Below, piece by piece: positions 33,823-42,539 of a stretch of 64,000 nt of DNA. The DNA comes from Mesorhizobium sp. M4B.F.Ca.ET.203.01.1.1. GTDB taxonomy: Bacteria; Pseudomonadota; Alphaproteobacteria; Rhizobiales; Rhizobiaceae. Position numbers and translations under genes: made by a program. The notes below the pieces were generated by a model. It was given only the letters and a program-made list of their open reading frames with translations. It was not told the DNA's origin and did no database searches. The stretch is from the NCBI RefSeq assembly GCF_004791025.1, contig NZ_SRUO01000015.1:62001-126000 (forward strand), given 5' to 3'. The first letter of the stretch is position 1. Each line of letters opens with the position of its first letter.

Positions 33823-33899
33823 GGCATGTCGATATTCAGGTGAGGCCGGCCGCAAACAGCGGCCTGACCTGAATCTCAACACCCCCTGAAGCATGCCCC
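33822..33899. repeat. Nested palindrome between hpt and cpdR
   Basis: GGGCATG (33822-33828) pairs with CATGCCC (33893-33899), and inside ATTCAGGT (33834-33841) pairs with ACCTGAAT (33867-33874), with a GCCGC/GCGGC core. It could form a long cruciform or RNA hairpin. There is no following U-run. Confidence 0.55.
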
Positions 33900-34003
33900 A
33901 AATCAGGCAGCACTGAATCGCCGAACACGGCATGCCCTGGATTTCCCCCGGACCAATGTTCCGGTTCAGAAAACGTCAACGTTTCCCCGCCATGTATCTC
34001 GCC

Positions 34004-34375
34004 ATGGCAAAGCTTCTGATCGTTGAGGACGATGAGTCCGTCCGCACCCTCGCCGCCCGCGCGCTCGAACGTGACGGGCACAGCGTGGCCATCGCCTGCG
34101 ATGGCGCCCAGGGACTTGAGCTGATCAAGGCGGCGCGGGGTGGCTATGACCTCGTCGTCTCCGATATCCGCATGCCGGAGATGGACGGCATCGAGATGGC
34201 CACCGCGGCGGCGGCGCTGTTCCCGTCGATGAAGATCATGCTGATGACCGGATACGCCGATCAGCGCGAGCGCGCCGAGGAGCTCAACGGCATCATCCTC
34301 GATGTCATGCAGAAGCCCTTTACGCTCGCTGAAATTCGCGCTCGCGTCGGCCGCGCCTTGAGCTGCTTCGCCTGA
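34004..34375 (+). CDS. cpdR: Single-domain response regulator CpdR
   Basis: The 123-residue receiver domain has acidic pocket EDD (8-10), phosphoacceptor D54 in VVSDIRMPEMDG, T87-type MTGYAD and the lysine in VMQKPFTLAEI. This matches CpdR, which in its unphosphorylated state recruits ClpXP for CtrA-pathway proteolysis. MAKLLIVEDD at 34004 is the family start; in-frame ATGs at 33932 and 33992 would add unlike residues. The CtrA-type box near ftsE is 1.6 kb away. Confidence 0.88.
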   Translation: MAKLLIVEDDESVRTLAARALERDGHSVAIACDGAQGLELIKAARGGYDLVVSDIRMPEMDGIEMATAAAALFPSMKIMLMTGYADQRERAEELNGIILDVMQKPFTLAEIRARVGRALSCFA

Positions 34376-34429
34376 GGCTCCGGGCCGCAGGCCGCCCTTC
34401 AGCATATCGGCGGTAACCGTGGCCGGCGC

Positions 34430-35380
34430 TCACGCCGTGTCGCCGGTCGGCACAAGCAGCGGCGGAGCCGCCCTGCGCCGCTCGGTACGGAAGGCAAGCA
34501 GGCCGGCACCGATGATGAGGGCGGCGCCCAGCACGGTCGTCGAGTGCGGCACCTCGGCGAAGAACAGGAATCCCCACAGCGGCGACCAGATGATGCCGGT
34601 ATATTCGAAGGTGGCGACGCGGTTGGCCGGCGCCAGCCGGTAGGCTTGCGACAGCAGGATCATGCCGGCCGAGGCGACGAAGCCGCAGGCCGCCATCTTG
34701 AGAAGGTCGGGAAATGCCGGCCAGATCCACGGCCGCACCAGGAATTCGAGGCTGGGGTGGACGGCGTGCTCAATCCCGGCCAACCGGAACAGGCCGGCGA
34801 CGAACACTGCGCCCGTCAGATAGGCGCCATTCTGGTAGAACGCCATGACGGTGGAGGATTCGGTGTCGCTTATCTTGCGCGCCATCAGCTGCGAGAAGCC
34901 GTAGAGGAAGGCGGAGCCGAGCGACAGCAACGCCGCCCAGTCGAACAGCCCGGCGCCCGGCCGCAGCATGACGAGGACGCCGAGCAGGCCGATCAGCACG
35001 GTCGCCAGCGTCTGCCAAGACACCCGCTCGCCGAGATAAGGCCCGGCCAGCACCATGATGCACAGCGGCGCCATGAAATAGAGAGCCACCGCGTCGGCCA
35101 GCGGCAGGGCGGCGATCGCCAGATAGTAGGACGTGTAGGAGCTGAACTGGATGAAGGCGCGCAGCGTCAGCAGGCCGGAGCGCTTCGAGAGCAGTGCTTT
35201 CAACCCGACATCGGCGTGCACGATAACGATCAGGATCGGCAGGGCGACAATGGCGCGGATCGCCATGACCTCGGTGACCGGGTAGAGGCCCGAGACCGCC
35301 TTGACGAGCGGATCCTGGAGCGAAAACACCAGAACGCCCAGACAGAGGCTCAGGATGCCAAGCACCATCCTGTTCTGCAT
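34430..35380 (-). CDS. DMT-superfamily (EamA) transporter
   Basis: The 316-residue product has about ten hydrophobic helices in two EamA repeats (LGILSLCLGVLVFSLQDPLVK; then AALLSLGSAFLYGFSQLMAR). MQNRMVLG at 35380 follows GGAGCAG; an open frame continues to 35512 but is leader. It is divergent from a LysR gene, which may control it. A hairpin with U-run lies in the leader. The substrate is unknown. Confidence 0.85.
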   Translation of the reverse strand: MQNRMVLGILSLCLGVLVFSLQDPLVKAVSGLYPVTEVMAIRAIVALPILIVIVHADVGLKALLSKRSGLLTLRAFIQFSSYTSYYLAIAALPLADAVALYFMAPLCIMVLAGPYLGERVSWQTLATVLIGLLGVLVMLRPGAGLFDWAALLSLGSAFLYGFSQLMARKISDTESSTVMAFYQNGAYLTGAVFVAGLFRLAGIEHAVHPSLEFLVRPWIWPAFPDLLKMAACGFVASAGMILLSQAYRLAPANRVATFEYTGIIWSPLWGFLFFAEVPHSTTVLGAALIIGAGLLAFRTERRRAAPPLLVPTGDTA

Positions 35381-35425
35381 AGGATTCTGCTCCCCGGTTC
35401 GCGCGATCCCAAACCGACGCATGCG

Positions 35426-35460
35426 GTAAAAAGAACCCGCCACCGTTTCGGGCAGCGGGT
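35426..35460 (-). terminator. Terminator-like hairpin in the DMT transporter leader
   Basis: On the minus strand ACCCGC (35460-35455) pairs with GCGGGT (35440-35435), followed by TCTTTTT. It lies about 46 bases before the transporter start and may attenuate transcription. Confidence 0.45.
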
Positions 35461-35570
35461 ATGAGTGAGGACTCGATTGGTCCGCAGCCGGTTTGAAGGG
35501 CCGCATATCCAATGGGTGAGGCGACTATCCTCCGGCGTTTGACATGTTGCAAACGAATTGGAATGATGCC

Positions 35571-35586
35571 AGCAATCAAAATTGCT
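35571..35586. promoter_or_regulatory. Palindrome before the lysR start (candidate operator)
   Basis: AGCAAT-CAAA-ATTGCT is a perfect 6-bp inverted repeat 14 bases before the lysR start codon, suited to autoregulation and to control of the divergent transporter. Confidence 0.45.
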
Positions 35587-35600
35587 TATGGTGAAATGCG

Positions 35601-36479
35601 ATGAAGCCGACGCTCGACAGCGACCTCCTGCGCACCTTCGTCGCGGTGGCCGAAACCGGCAATTTCACCAAGGCGGCCGAGCAGGCGGGCCGCACCCAGT
35701 CGGCCGTGTCGATGCAGATGAAGAAGCTCGAGGGCATGGTCGGCGACAGCCTGTTCGAGCGCGGCTCGCGCGGCGTGGCGCTGACGCGGCGCGGCGGCGA
35801 GCTGATCGGCAATGCCAGGCGCATCGTTTCGCTGCTCGACGAGACGGCAGCGTCGATTGCCGCGGCGCCGCTTGGCGGGCCGGTGCGCATCGGCATTCCC
35901 GAAGAATATGGCCATGCCATCCTGTCGCGCGCCCTCGGCGCGTTTTCGAAGCGCCACCCGAAGGTCGAGGTGACGGTGCGCTACGCGCATTCGGGCGCCC
36001 AGACAGCGGCGGTTGCCGCCGGCGAGCTCGACCTTGCCGTTGTGTTCGAATGGCAGGATCTCGCGGGGGGCGAGGTGCTGATGCACGATCCGACAGTCTG
36101 GGTAACGTCCGAGACGCACCACAGGCACGAGGAGCGGCCGGTGCCGATCGCGCTCTACAGCCGCGAGGGATGGTGCCGCGACTTCGCGATCAAGTCGCTG
36201 GAACAGCGCGGCCTTGCCTATCGCGTCGCCTATACCAGCGACACCAATGGCGGCCTCAAGCTCGCGGTCACCTCGGGCCTGGCGATCGCGCCGATCTCGC
36301 GCAGCAACATCCCGGCCGGCTGCCGCGAGCTGACCGCGGCCGACGGCTTCGGCGACATCGATTCCTCGAATGTCGTTCTGCATCGCAATCCGGCCGCCGC
36401 CGGCGAAGCGATCGACAGCATGGAGAATGCGATCCGCGAGGCGTTCACGCTGACGCCCGGCGCGCTCCTCGACGGCTGA
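35601..36479 (+). CDS. LysR-family transcriptional regulator
   Basis: The 292-residue product has the HTH MKPTLDSDLLRTFVAVAETG with NFTKAAEQAGRTQSAVSMQMK, and the LysR substrate-binding domain (VRIGIPEEYGHAIL on). It is divergent from the DMT transporter gene at 34430, with the 16-bp palindrome next to its start. The ligand is unknown. Confidence 0.92.
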   Translation: MKPTLDSDLLRTFVAVAETGNFTKAAEQAGRTQSAVSMQMKKLEGMVGDSLFERGSRGVALTRRGGELIGNARRIVSLLDETAASIAAAPLGGPVRIGIPEEYGHAILSRALGAFSKRHPKVEVTVRYAHSGAQTAAVAAGELDLAVVFEWQDLAGGEVLMHDPTVWVTSETHHRHEERPVPIALYSREGWCRDFAIKSLEQRGLAYRVAYTSDTNGGLKLAVTSGLAIAPISRSNIPAGCRELTAADGFGDIDSSNVVLHRNPAAAGEAIDSMENAIREAFTLTPGALLDG

Positions 36480-36516
36480 CTTGCGCTGCTTCAATCCGGT
36501 GGGCGGCGGCTCCGCC

Positions 36517-36891
36517 CTACCCTGCCGGCGTGCTCTCGGAGAAGGTCAGACGGTTGCCGAACGGGTCGTCGACCGTGACCTCTCTCGTTCCCCAGGGCGT
36601 CTCTTCCAACCCCGGCCTGGCGTAGCGGTATTTCTTCGCCGTCAGCTCGCGATGCAGCGCCGCTATGTCGGCCACTTCGACACGGACATGCGAGCCCGGC
36701 GAACCGTCGCCATGATGCTCGCTCAGATGCAACTCGCAGCCGTCGCGGGCAATGCCGGTGTAAAGCGGCGCATTGTCGTCGAAACGGTGCTGGAACCGCA
36801 CCTCGAAGCCGAGGAAGCCGAGATAGAATTCATGCGCCTTGGCGACGTCGAATATGCGCAAAATCGGAGTGACGGCACCGAGCTTCGGCAT
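36517..36891 (-). CDS. Glyoxalase/bleomycin-resistance (VOC) family protein
   Basis: The 124-residue product is one VOC module: VTPILRIFDVAKAHEFYLGFLGFE at the N-terminus, CELHLSEHHGDGSPGSHVRVEV and DPFGNRLTF at the C-terminus. The GCELHLSEH and C-terminal DPFGN motifs resemble bleomycin-binding proteins and glyoxalase-like enzymes; the role cannot be fixed. Confidence 0.85.
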   Translation of the reverse strand: MPKLGAVTPILRIFDVAKAHEFYLGFLGFEVRFQHRFDDNAPLYTGIARDGCELHLSEHHGDGSPGSHVRVEVADIAALHRELTAKKYRYARPGLEETPWGTREVTVDDPFGNRLTFSESTPAG

Positions 36892-36919
36892 GGCGTTGCG
36901 ACCGTTGGGAGGAGGCGGG

Positions 36920-39505
36920 CTATTTCAGTTCCAGCAGCCGTTCTAGATAGCTTCGTTCGATGTCGGGGCTGAGCGCGTTGCCGAGCCGCTTGCGGATCGC
37001 TTCCAGGATCTGGCGCGCGCGCTGGACATCGATCTCGTCAGGCACCTTCACCGAATTGCCGTCGTCGGGCCCGCGCGTGGCGCGCGGTCGGCCGAGCGGG
37101 TCGCGGTCGGCGTCCTGCTGGCGGCCGCCCTGCTCGCTGCCGCCCTGGTCGCCCTGCATGGCCTGCAGCTGCTTCATCATGTCCTTGGCGCCACGGCGCA
37201 GCGCCTCCAGCGCGCGGCCCTGATGGCCGACGGCCTGGTCGCCGTCGCCTTCGCCCAGCGCCTGCTCGGCATTGCCCATCGACTTGCCGGCTTCGCCAAA
37301 TCCTTCGTTGGGCTCCATGCCCATGCCTTCCAGGCCCTTCCTCAACTGCTCGAGGTCGTTCTGCAGCTTGCCCTGGCCTTCCTGCAACTGCTTCAGCGCG
37401 TCGGCGAATTCCTGCGGCGTCATCGGCTTCGGGCGGGCGAGCGGATCGCGGTCCTGTCCCGGTCCCGGCCTGTCCTCGTCCTGGCCGCCGCCGTTTTCGC
37501 CGAGCTGCTCGTCGCGGTTCTCGCCGCGCTGCCGCTGGCCGCGCTGCATCTGGTCCATGCGGAAGGTGTCGTTCATCATCTCCTGCTGGCGCCGCATGAT
37601 CTCGCCCAGCTTGTCCATCTGCTGGCGCATCTCGCTGTCCTGCTCGCCGCCCTGCTGCTGACGGCCGGCCTGCAGGTTGTTCATCATGTCCTGCAATTGC
37701 GACAGCAACTGCTGGGCGCGGTCGCGGTCGCCGGATTTCGCGAGGTTCTCGATCTCGTCCATCATGCGTTCGATGTCGCTCTGGCGCAGTTCCTGGCCGT
37801 TCTGCTGCATCTGCGGCGCATTCGGGTTCTGCTTGGCGCGCTCGGCGAATTCCTGCAGGAACTGGTTCATCGCCTCGCGCAGTTCCTTCATCGCCTTGTC
37901 GATCTCTTCGTCGCTGGCGCCCCTGTTGATGGCATCCTGCAGAGCCTGCTGCGCCTGACGCAGCCGCCGCTCGGCCGCCGACAGATTGCCCTCCTCGATG
38001 CCGAGCGCGATTTCCCAGAGATAGGACACGACATTGCGCAGCTGGTCGTCATTGTCGGCCATCTTCAACCGGCTGCGGGCACTCATGATGGCGAGGTAAT
38101 GCGCCATGTTGTCGAACGTGTCCTCCGGGCGCAGTGTGATCGCGTCCATCAGCTCGAGCACGCGCGGCTTCGAATTGGCGTCGAGCCCAAGCATGCGGCG
38201 CTGCTCGATCACCGCCCGCGCCAGGGGGTTGGCGAAGGGCCGCTCCGGCATCACCAGCGTCTTGGTCTCGCTGGTCGCGGTATGGCCGGCGTCGTCGGTG
38301 GCGGTGAGGGTCAGCTTGATGCTGCCGCCGGACCAGACGTGCTCGGTCAGGTCCTTGCTGGTCTTGGCGGCGTTGCCCTTGCCGCCGCGCCGCGGCAGCG
38401 CCAGCGGCATGTCGGGCGGGCCATAGAGCGGATGCGCGTTGGGCGCCTGCGTGTCGGCGAGCGCTAACTCCGCCTTGGCCGAGGCCGCGCCATAGTCGTC
38501 GTCGATCTGGTAGTTGAGCTCGAAGGCACCGTTGACGGCGCGCTTCGGCTCGCCGGCGAAGCGGATCGTCGGCGGCTTGTCCGGAATAACGGCGAAGGCC
38601 CAGCGGCCGAGGTCGTCCTCGCCCGATTTCAGCGTCAGCGTGCCGTCGCCGGTCAGCTTGCCGGTGAACTGGCGCACCTTTGGCGCCGCTGTCGCCACGG
38701 GCTTGGCGGCCTGCGGCGCGGCCGGGTCGATGGCGCGGGCATTGCCGTCCTTGTCGGCAAAGCTCAGCGTCTCCTCGCCCGAGCCGCCGGTGACGCGCAG
38801 CGAGACATCGCTGCCTTGCGGCACGGTGAAGGTGGCCGCCGCCTGTTTGGCGTCGGCGGTGAGGAAGAGCGGCGGCTTGCCGGTATAGGCCGGCGGCGTC
38901 ACCCAGGCATCGATGCGCGGCGGAACGGCGTCGCGCGCCGCGCGGGCGACGAAACCGTCGCTTACGCGGCCGCCGGAGGGGCCGAAGGAGAAGGCGAAGG
39001 CGGTGACCAGAAGCAGCGCCGCCACGGCGCGCAGGCCCCAGCGGTCGCGCTCCGGCACACGCGCGCGCGGCCGGTCGGCGCCAAGACTGCCCAAGCGCTC
39101 GGCCATGCGCTTCTGGTGCTCGCGCCACAGCGCCTGCGAGAAGATGCTTTCGTGGCCGCTCGGGCGATCGGTCTGCACCTGCACCGGACTGTGCAACAAT
39201 TCGTTGGCCGCCTCGATGCGCCGGTCGATCTCTGCGGCGGAGGGCCAGCGGAAGAAGCGCAGCGGATAGAGCGCGGCAAGGGCGGCGCCGGCGAAGACGA
39301 TCAGCACGCCGATGCGCGCAACGTCGGGCAGAAGCGGGAACAGGCCGAGCCAGGAGATGCTGAGGAACAGGCTGGCAAGGACGAGCAGCGGCAGAAGCAG
39401 CGGCCAACCGCGCTCGACCAGCATGGAGGTCCCCGTCGCCAGCCGACTCAGGGCAAGACGCCCGGCCAGGCCACGATCGCCGCTGGAAGTGGGTCGTTGC
39501 GTCAT
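36920..39505 (-). CDS. TIGR02302/DUF4175-like large membrane-anchored protein
   Basis: The 861-residue product has two N-terminal transmembrane helices (about 30-90), a third around 165-185, an extracytoplasmic beta-rich region (about 200-440), then a long Gln/Glu/Met-rich stretch with coiled-coil character (about 490-800: EFAERAKQNPNAPQMQQNGQ, QQQGGEQDSEMRQQMDK). The order fits the alphaproteobacterial TIGR02302 family, which has no proven function and may be an envelope or filament-like scaffold. It is one of the longest genes here and faces no overlapping real gene; the many plus-strand frames over it are antisense artefacts. Confidence 0.8.
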   Translation of the reverse strand: MTQRPTSSGDRGLAGRLALSRLATGTSMLVERGWPLLLPLLVLASLFLSISWLGLFPLLPDVARIGVLIVFAGAALAALYPLRFFRWPSAAEIDRRIEAANELLHSPVQVQTDRPSGHESIFSQALWREHQKRMAERLGSLGADRPRARVPERDRWGLRAVAALLLVTAFAFSFGPSGGRVSDGFVARAARDAVPPRIDAWVTPPAYTGKPPLFLTADAKQAAATFTVPQGSDVSLRVTGGSGEETLSFADKDGNARAIDPAAPQAAKPVATAAPKVRQFTGKLTGDGTLTLKSGEDDLGRWAFAVIPDKPPTIRFAGEPKRAVNGAFELNYQIDDDYGAASAKAELALADTQAPNAHPLYGPPDMPLALPRRGGKGNAAKTSKDLTEHVWSGGSIKLTLTATDDAGHTATSETKTLVMPERPFANPLARAVIEQRRMLGLDANSKPRVLELMDAITLRPEDTFDNMAHYLAIMSARSRLKMADNDDQLRNVVSYLWEIALGIEEGNLSAAERRLRQAQQALQDAINRGASDEEIDKAMKELREAMNQFLQEFAERAKQNPNAPQMQQNGQELRQSDIERMMDEIENLAKSGDRDRAQQLLSQLQDMMNNLQAGRQQQGGEQDSEMRQQMDKLGEIMRRQQEMMNDTFRMDQMQRGQRQRGENRDEQLGENGGGQDEDRPGPGQDRDPLARPKPMTPQEFADALKQLQEGQGKLQNDLEQLRKGLEGMGMEPNEGFGEAGKSMGNAEQALGEGDGDQAVGHQGRALEALRRGAKDMMKQLQAMQGDQGGSEQGGRQQDADRDPLGRPRATRGPDDGNSVKVPDEIDVQRARQILEAIRKRLGNALSPDIERSYLERLLELK

Positions 39506-39619
39506 CGGCCCTTCCCGTCCGGGCGGGATAGCCCGAACCTCAGGACTGGAAGTTTACCAGCAAACACGGCAAAGGCGAGGCGGGTTCCAAAAACGTGAAC
39601 CGTTCTTTCCGGTTTATGG

Positions 39620-40561
39620 TCAGAATTTTGCGGGATCGGTGTTGGATCCGCAGACCAGAACCGCGATGCGCTCGCCCGGCGAGGGCTGGTAGCGGCCGGA
39701 GAGCACCGCCGCGAAGGCTGCAGCGCCACCCGGCTCGGAAATGATTCGCACCCGGTCCCAGAGCGCTTTCTGAGCGGCGATGATGTCATCGTCGCTGACT
39801 AGGAGCGAGCGCTCGACATAGGCCTCGGCGATCGGGAACATCATTTCGCCCACACGCTTCGGGGCCAGCGAATCGGCGGCGATGCCTTCGGCCGGCGCAT
39901 CGACGGGCCGGCCGGCCTCGAAGGCGCGATAGAGCGTCGGTGCGCCCTCCGGCTCGACGGCGACGATCCGGATGCGGCCGGCAAACCAGGCGGCGATGCC
40001 GCCGATCAGGCCGCCGCCGCCGACGGCGACCAGCAGCGTGTCGATTTCGGGCAGGTCGGCCTCGATCTCGAGGCCGAGCGTGCCTTGCCCGACCAGCGTT
40101 TCCTGCTGGTTGAAGGCATGGATCTGCAGTGCTCCGGTGCTTGCGGCGAAGTCCTCGCTGGCGGCCAGCGCCTCGGCGTAGCGCGCGCCGCCGACGACCA
40201 GTTCGGCGCCATAGCCGCGAATGCGCGCCAGCTTGGCCGGCGGGCTTACTTCGGGGACGAAGATAGTCGCCTTGTGGCCGAGCCGCATGGCGGCATAGGC
40301 GACCGCCGCGCCATGATTGCCGCCGGAGGCGGCGACGACGCCGGCCTTCGGCACGGGGCGTTCGAGCAGGTTGGTGAAGGCGCCCCGCGCCTTGAACGAG
40401 CCGGAATGCTGCAGGCATTCGAGCTTGAGATCGACAGCAAGCGGCGCCTGGCCGAAATCGGCCATGTCGACGCGCAGCACCGGGGTGTGGCGCACGTAGG
40501 GCCGGATGCGCGGCTCCATCGCGGCGATGCGTTCGCGGGTGATGATGCTCGGATTGGTCAT
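39620..40561 (-). CDS. Threonine/serine dehydratase
   Basis: The 313-residue fold-type II PLP enzyme has the Schiff-base lysine K57 in HSGSFKARGAF, the substrate loop ASGGNHGAAVAY and phosphate-binding GGGGLIGG. It lacks a C-terminal ACT domain, so it is a short, probably catabolic dehydratase that deaminates threonine or serine. The gap to lysA is 66 bases and the genes share a direction. Confidence 0.9.
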   Translation of the reverse strand: MTNPSIITRERIAAMEPRIRPYVRHTPVLRVDMADFGQAPLAVDLKLECLQHSGSFKARGAFTNLLERPVPKAGVVAASGGNHGAAVAYAAMRLGHKATIFVPEVSPPAKLARIRGYGAELVVGGARYAEALAASEDFAASTGALQIHAFNQQETLVGQGTLGLEIEADLPEIDTLLVAVGGGGLIGGIAAWFAGRIRIVAVEPEGAPTLYRAFEAGRPVDAPAEGIAADSLAPKRVGEMMFPIAEAYVERSLLVSDDDIIAAQKALWDRVRIISEPGGAAAFAAVLSGRYQPSPGERIAVLVCGSNTDPAKF

Positions 40562-40627
40562 GGTTCGCCTCCTAACCGTGCCGGCTGTCGTCCACGCGCC
40601 AGCCGGAATGAACTCATGGCCGCCTGC

Positions 40628-41896
40628 CTATTTCAGCCAGTCGGGAATGGAATCCAGTCCGATCAGCTCATCATAGGTCTGGCGCGGGCGCACGACGTGG
40701 AAGCGGTCGCCGTCGACCAGCACTTCCGGAACAAGCAGGCGGGTGTTGTAGGTGCCCGCCTGCACCGCGCCATAGGCGCCGGCGGTGGCAATCGCGATCA
40801 GGTCGCCGGCCTTCAGCCTGGGCAGATCGCGGTCGAGGCCGATATAGTCGCCGGTCTCGCAGACCGGGCCGACGACGTCGACCGTCATGCGCGGCGCCGC
40901 CGCCGGCTGCTGCAGCACCGGGCGGATATCGTGGAAGGCATCGTAGAGCGTCGGCCGGATCAGGTCGTTCATGGCGGCGTCGACGACGAGGAAGTTCTTG
41001 GCGTCGCCTTCCTTCACGAAGATGACTTCGGAGACCAGGATGCCGGCATTGCCGACGATCAGCCGACCCGGCTCGAACATCACCTTAAGGCCGAGCCTGG
41101 TGACGTGCTTCCTGACGATGTCGGCATAGGCGTCGGGCAGCGGCGGCGGGCTGTTGTCGACGCGGTAAGGAATGCCGAGACCGCCGCCGAGATCGACATG
41201 CTCGATGGCGTGGCCGTCGGCGCGCAGCGTGCCGACCAGCTCGACGAGGAGCGCGAAGGCATCGTCGAAAGGCTGCAGCTCGGTGATCTGGCTGCCGATA
41301 TGGGTGTCGATGCCGGTGACCCTGATGCCGGGCAGTTGCGCGGCGCGGGCATAGACCTGGCGCGCCCTTTGCCAAGCGATGCCGAACTTGTTCTCGGCCT
41401 TGCCGGTGGAGATCTTCTTGTGCGTCCTGGCGTCGACGTCCGGATTGATGCGCAGCGAGATGGGCGCGACCTTGCCAAGCGCGGCGGCACGGGCCGAAAG
41501 CAGTTCCAGCTCCGGCTCGGATTCGACGTTGAAGCAGAGGATGCCGGCCGAAAGCGCGAAATCCATCTCCCTCGCCGTCTTGCCGACGCCCGAGAACAGG
41601 ATCTTGCTGGCCGGAATGCCGGCGGCAAGGGCGCGGCGCAACTCGCCTTCCGAGACCACGTCGGCGCCGGCGCCAAGCCTTGCCAGCGTCTTCAGCACCG
41701 CCTGGTTGGAGTTCGCCTTCATGGCGTAGCAGACCAGCGTGTCGAGCCCGGCGAAGGCCTCCTTGAAGACGCGGAAATGCCTGGTCAGCGTCGCCGTCGA
41801 ATAGCAATAGAACGGCGTACCGACCTGTGCCGCGATGTCAGGCAGGGCGACGTCCTCGGCATGCAGCACGCCGTCGCGATAGTCGAAATGGTTCAC
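40628..41896 (-). CDS. lysA: Diaminopimelate decarboxylase (GTG start)
   Basis: The 422-residue fold-type III PLP enzyme makes lysine from meso-diaminopimelate. PLP lysine K60 is in CYAMKANSN; the conserved HIGSQI, GGGLGIPY, VVDAAMNDLIRP and PVCETGDYI (active-site Cys) follow. NHFDYRDGVLHAEDV is the usual N-terminus, and here it begins with GTG at 41896. It is followed upstream by a small lipoprotein gene in the same direction. Confidence 0.95.
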   Translation of the reverse strand: MNHFDYRDGVLHAEDVALPDIAAQVGTPFYCYSTATLTRHFRVFKEAFAGLDTLVCYAMKANSNQAVLKTLARLGAGADVVSEGELRRALAAGIPASKILFSGVGKTAREMDFALSAGILCFNVESEPELELLSARAAALGKVAPISLRINPDVDARTHKKISTGKAENKFGIAWQRARQVYARAAQLPGIRVTGIDTHIGSQITELQPFDDAFALLVELVGTLRADGHAIEHVDLGGGLGIPYRVDNSPPPLPDAYADIVRKHVTRLGLKVMFEPGRLIVGNAGILVSEVIFVKEGDAKNFLVVDAAMNDLIRPTLYDAFHDIRPVLQQPAAAPRMTVDVVGPVCETGDYIGLDRDLPRLKAGDLIAIATAGAYGAVQAGTYNTRLLVPEVLVDGDRFHVVRPRQTYDELIGLDSIPDWLK

Positions 41897-41966
41897 GAGA
41901 GTGGTTCCGAACAAGTTTGAGTACGACGAGATCGGGTTTGGAAAGACCAAACCCAGCTCATCGACT

Positions 41967-42173
41967 CTAGAGCAGCGGGTCGAGGATGAACTTCTTGTCC
42001 TCGACCGGTTTTTCCGGCTCCGGCGGCACGGGCTGATGGGCCTTCTCGGCATCCTTGCGCGCCTGCACGGCCGCCTCGTAAGGCGTGTCGAGGCCGGTCC
42101 TTCGGCCGCAGGCCGTGACGGCAACCATCGCCGCGAGCAGCGCGAGCGTCACCAAAATCCTGCTTGCGGTCAT
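41967..42173 (-). CDS. lptM: Small LptM-like lipoprotein
   Basis: The 68-residue product has an N-terminal signal with lipobox VTAC, C22 being the lipid-modified cysteine (MTASRILVTLALLAAMVAVT, then ACGRRTGLDTP). Tail KHQ-P and KPVEDKKFILDPLL is typical of the family. It lies upstream of lysA, as LptM does in many proteobacteria. LptM assists LptD-LptE maturation. The start at 42173 gives a complete lipoprotein; a longer frame reaches 42449 without support. Confidence 0.82.
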   Translation of the reverse strand: MTASRILVTLALLAAMVAVTACGRRTGLDTPYEAAVQARKDAEKAHQPVPPEPEKPVEDKKFILDPLL

Positions 42174-42264
42174 CGATCCATCCGTCCGAAACTGTTTGCG
42201 TGCTGCGCTTTTAGCCGAGTTTTCGGCGCATTGCATCCCGGCAAAATCAAGCCCCGAGAATTCG

Positions 42265-42531
42265 TCATTCGTCCAGCCGATGGACATACACACCAAACTC
42301 GGACGTGGCGGAAAAGTGGAAACTTCCGGCACTTCTTGGCCCCATACCGAAGCCGTCGTTGGCTTTCTCATCAGCAACTGCAAGGAGAAGTTCTGCGAGA
42401 AGGTGCAGCGCCCGCTTCGAGCCTTGTATGAGAATCTTTGGATCCCCACCGTCGTTGTCGGAAAGAAGAGCCAGGCTCAGGTTGGATTTCTGGTGGCTGT
42501 AGCGTTCTAAAATCTTGTCAGTTTGCATCAA
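42265..42531 (-). CDS. Small orphan protein (possible immunity-protein-like)
   Basis: The 88-residue frame (MMQTDKILERYSHQKSN...) reads through with a lower GC and fewer rare-codon constraints than its neighbours. The middle KALHLLAELLLAVADEKANDG (KRALHLLAELLLAVADEKAN) resembles small Imm32-type immunity proteins, but this is weak recognition by eye. It lies 8 bases after the argH stop on the same strand and could be read through from argH. No toxin gene is adjacent. Confidence 0.4.
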   Translation of the reverse strand: MMQTDKILERYSHQKSNLSLALLSDNDGGDPKILIQGSKRALHLLAELLLAVADEKANDGFGMGPRSAGSFHFSATSEFGVYVHRLDE

Positions 42532-42539
42532 TCAGCCTC

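Noticed and set aside
36481..36972. 163-residue plus-strand frame after lysR
   Set aside because: Antisense to the VOC-family gene and without a family signature.
37223..38467. 414-residue open frame opposite the TIGR02302-like gene
   Set aside because: It is antisense to a well-supported 861-residue gene; the Leu/Ala/Arg-rich product is the mirror of that gene's repetitive Gln-rich part.
42265..42531. A toxin-immunity pair around the small orphan gene
   Set aside because: No toxin-like neighbour exists; lptM/lysA and argH on either side are housekeeping genes.
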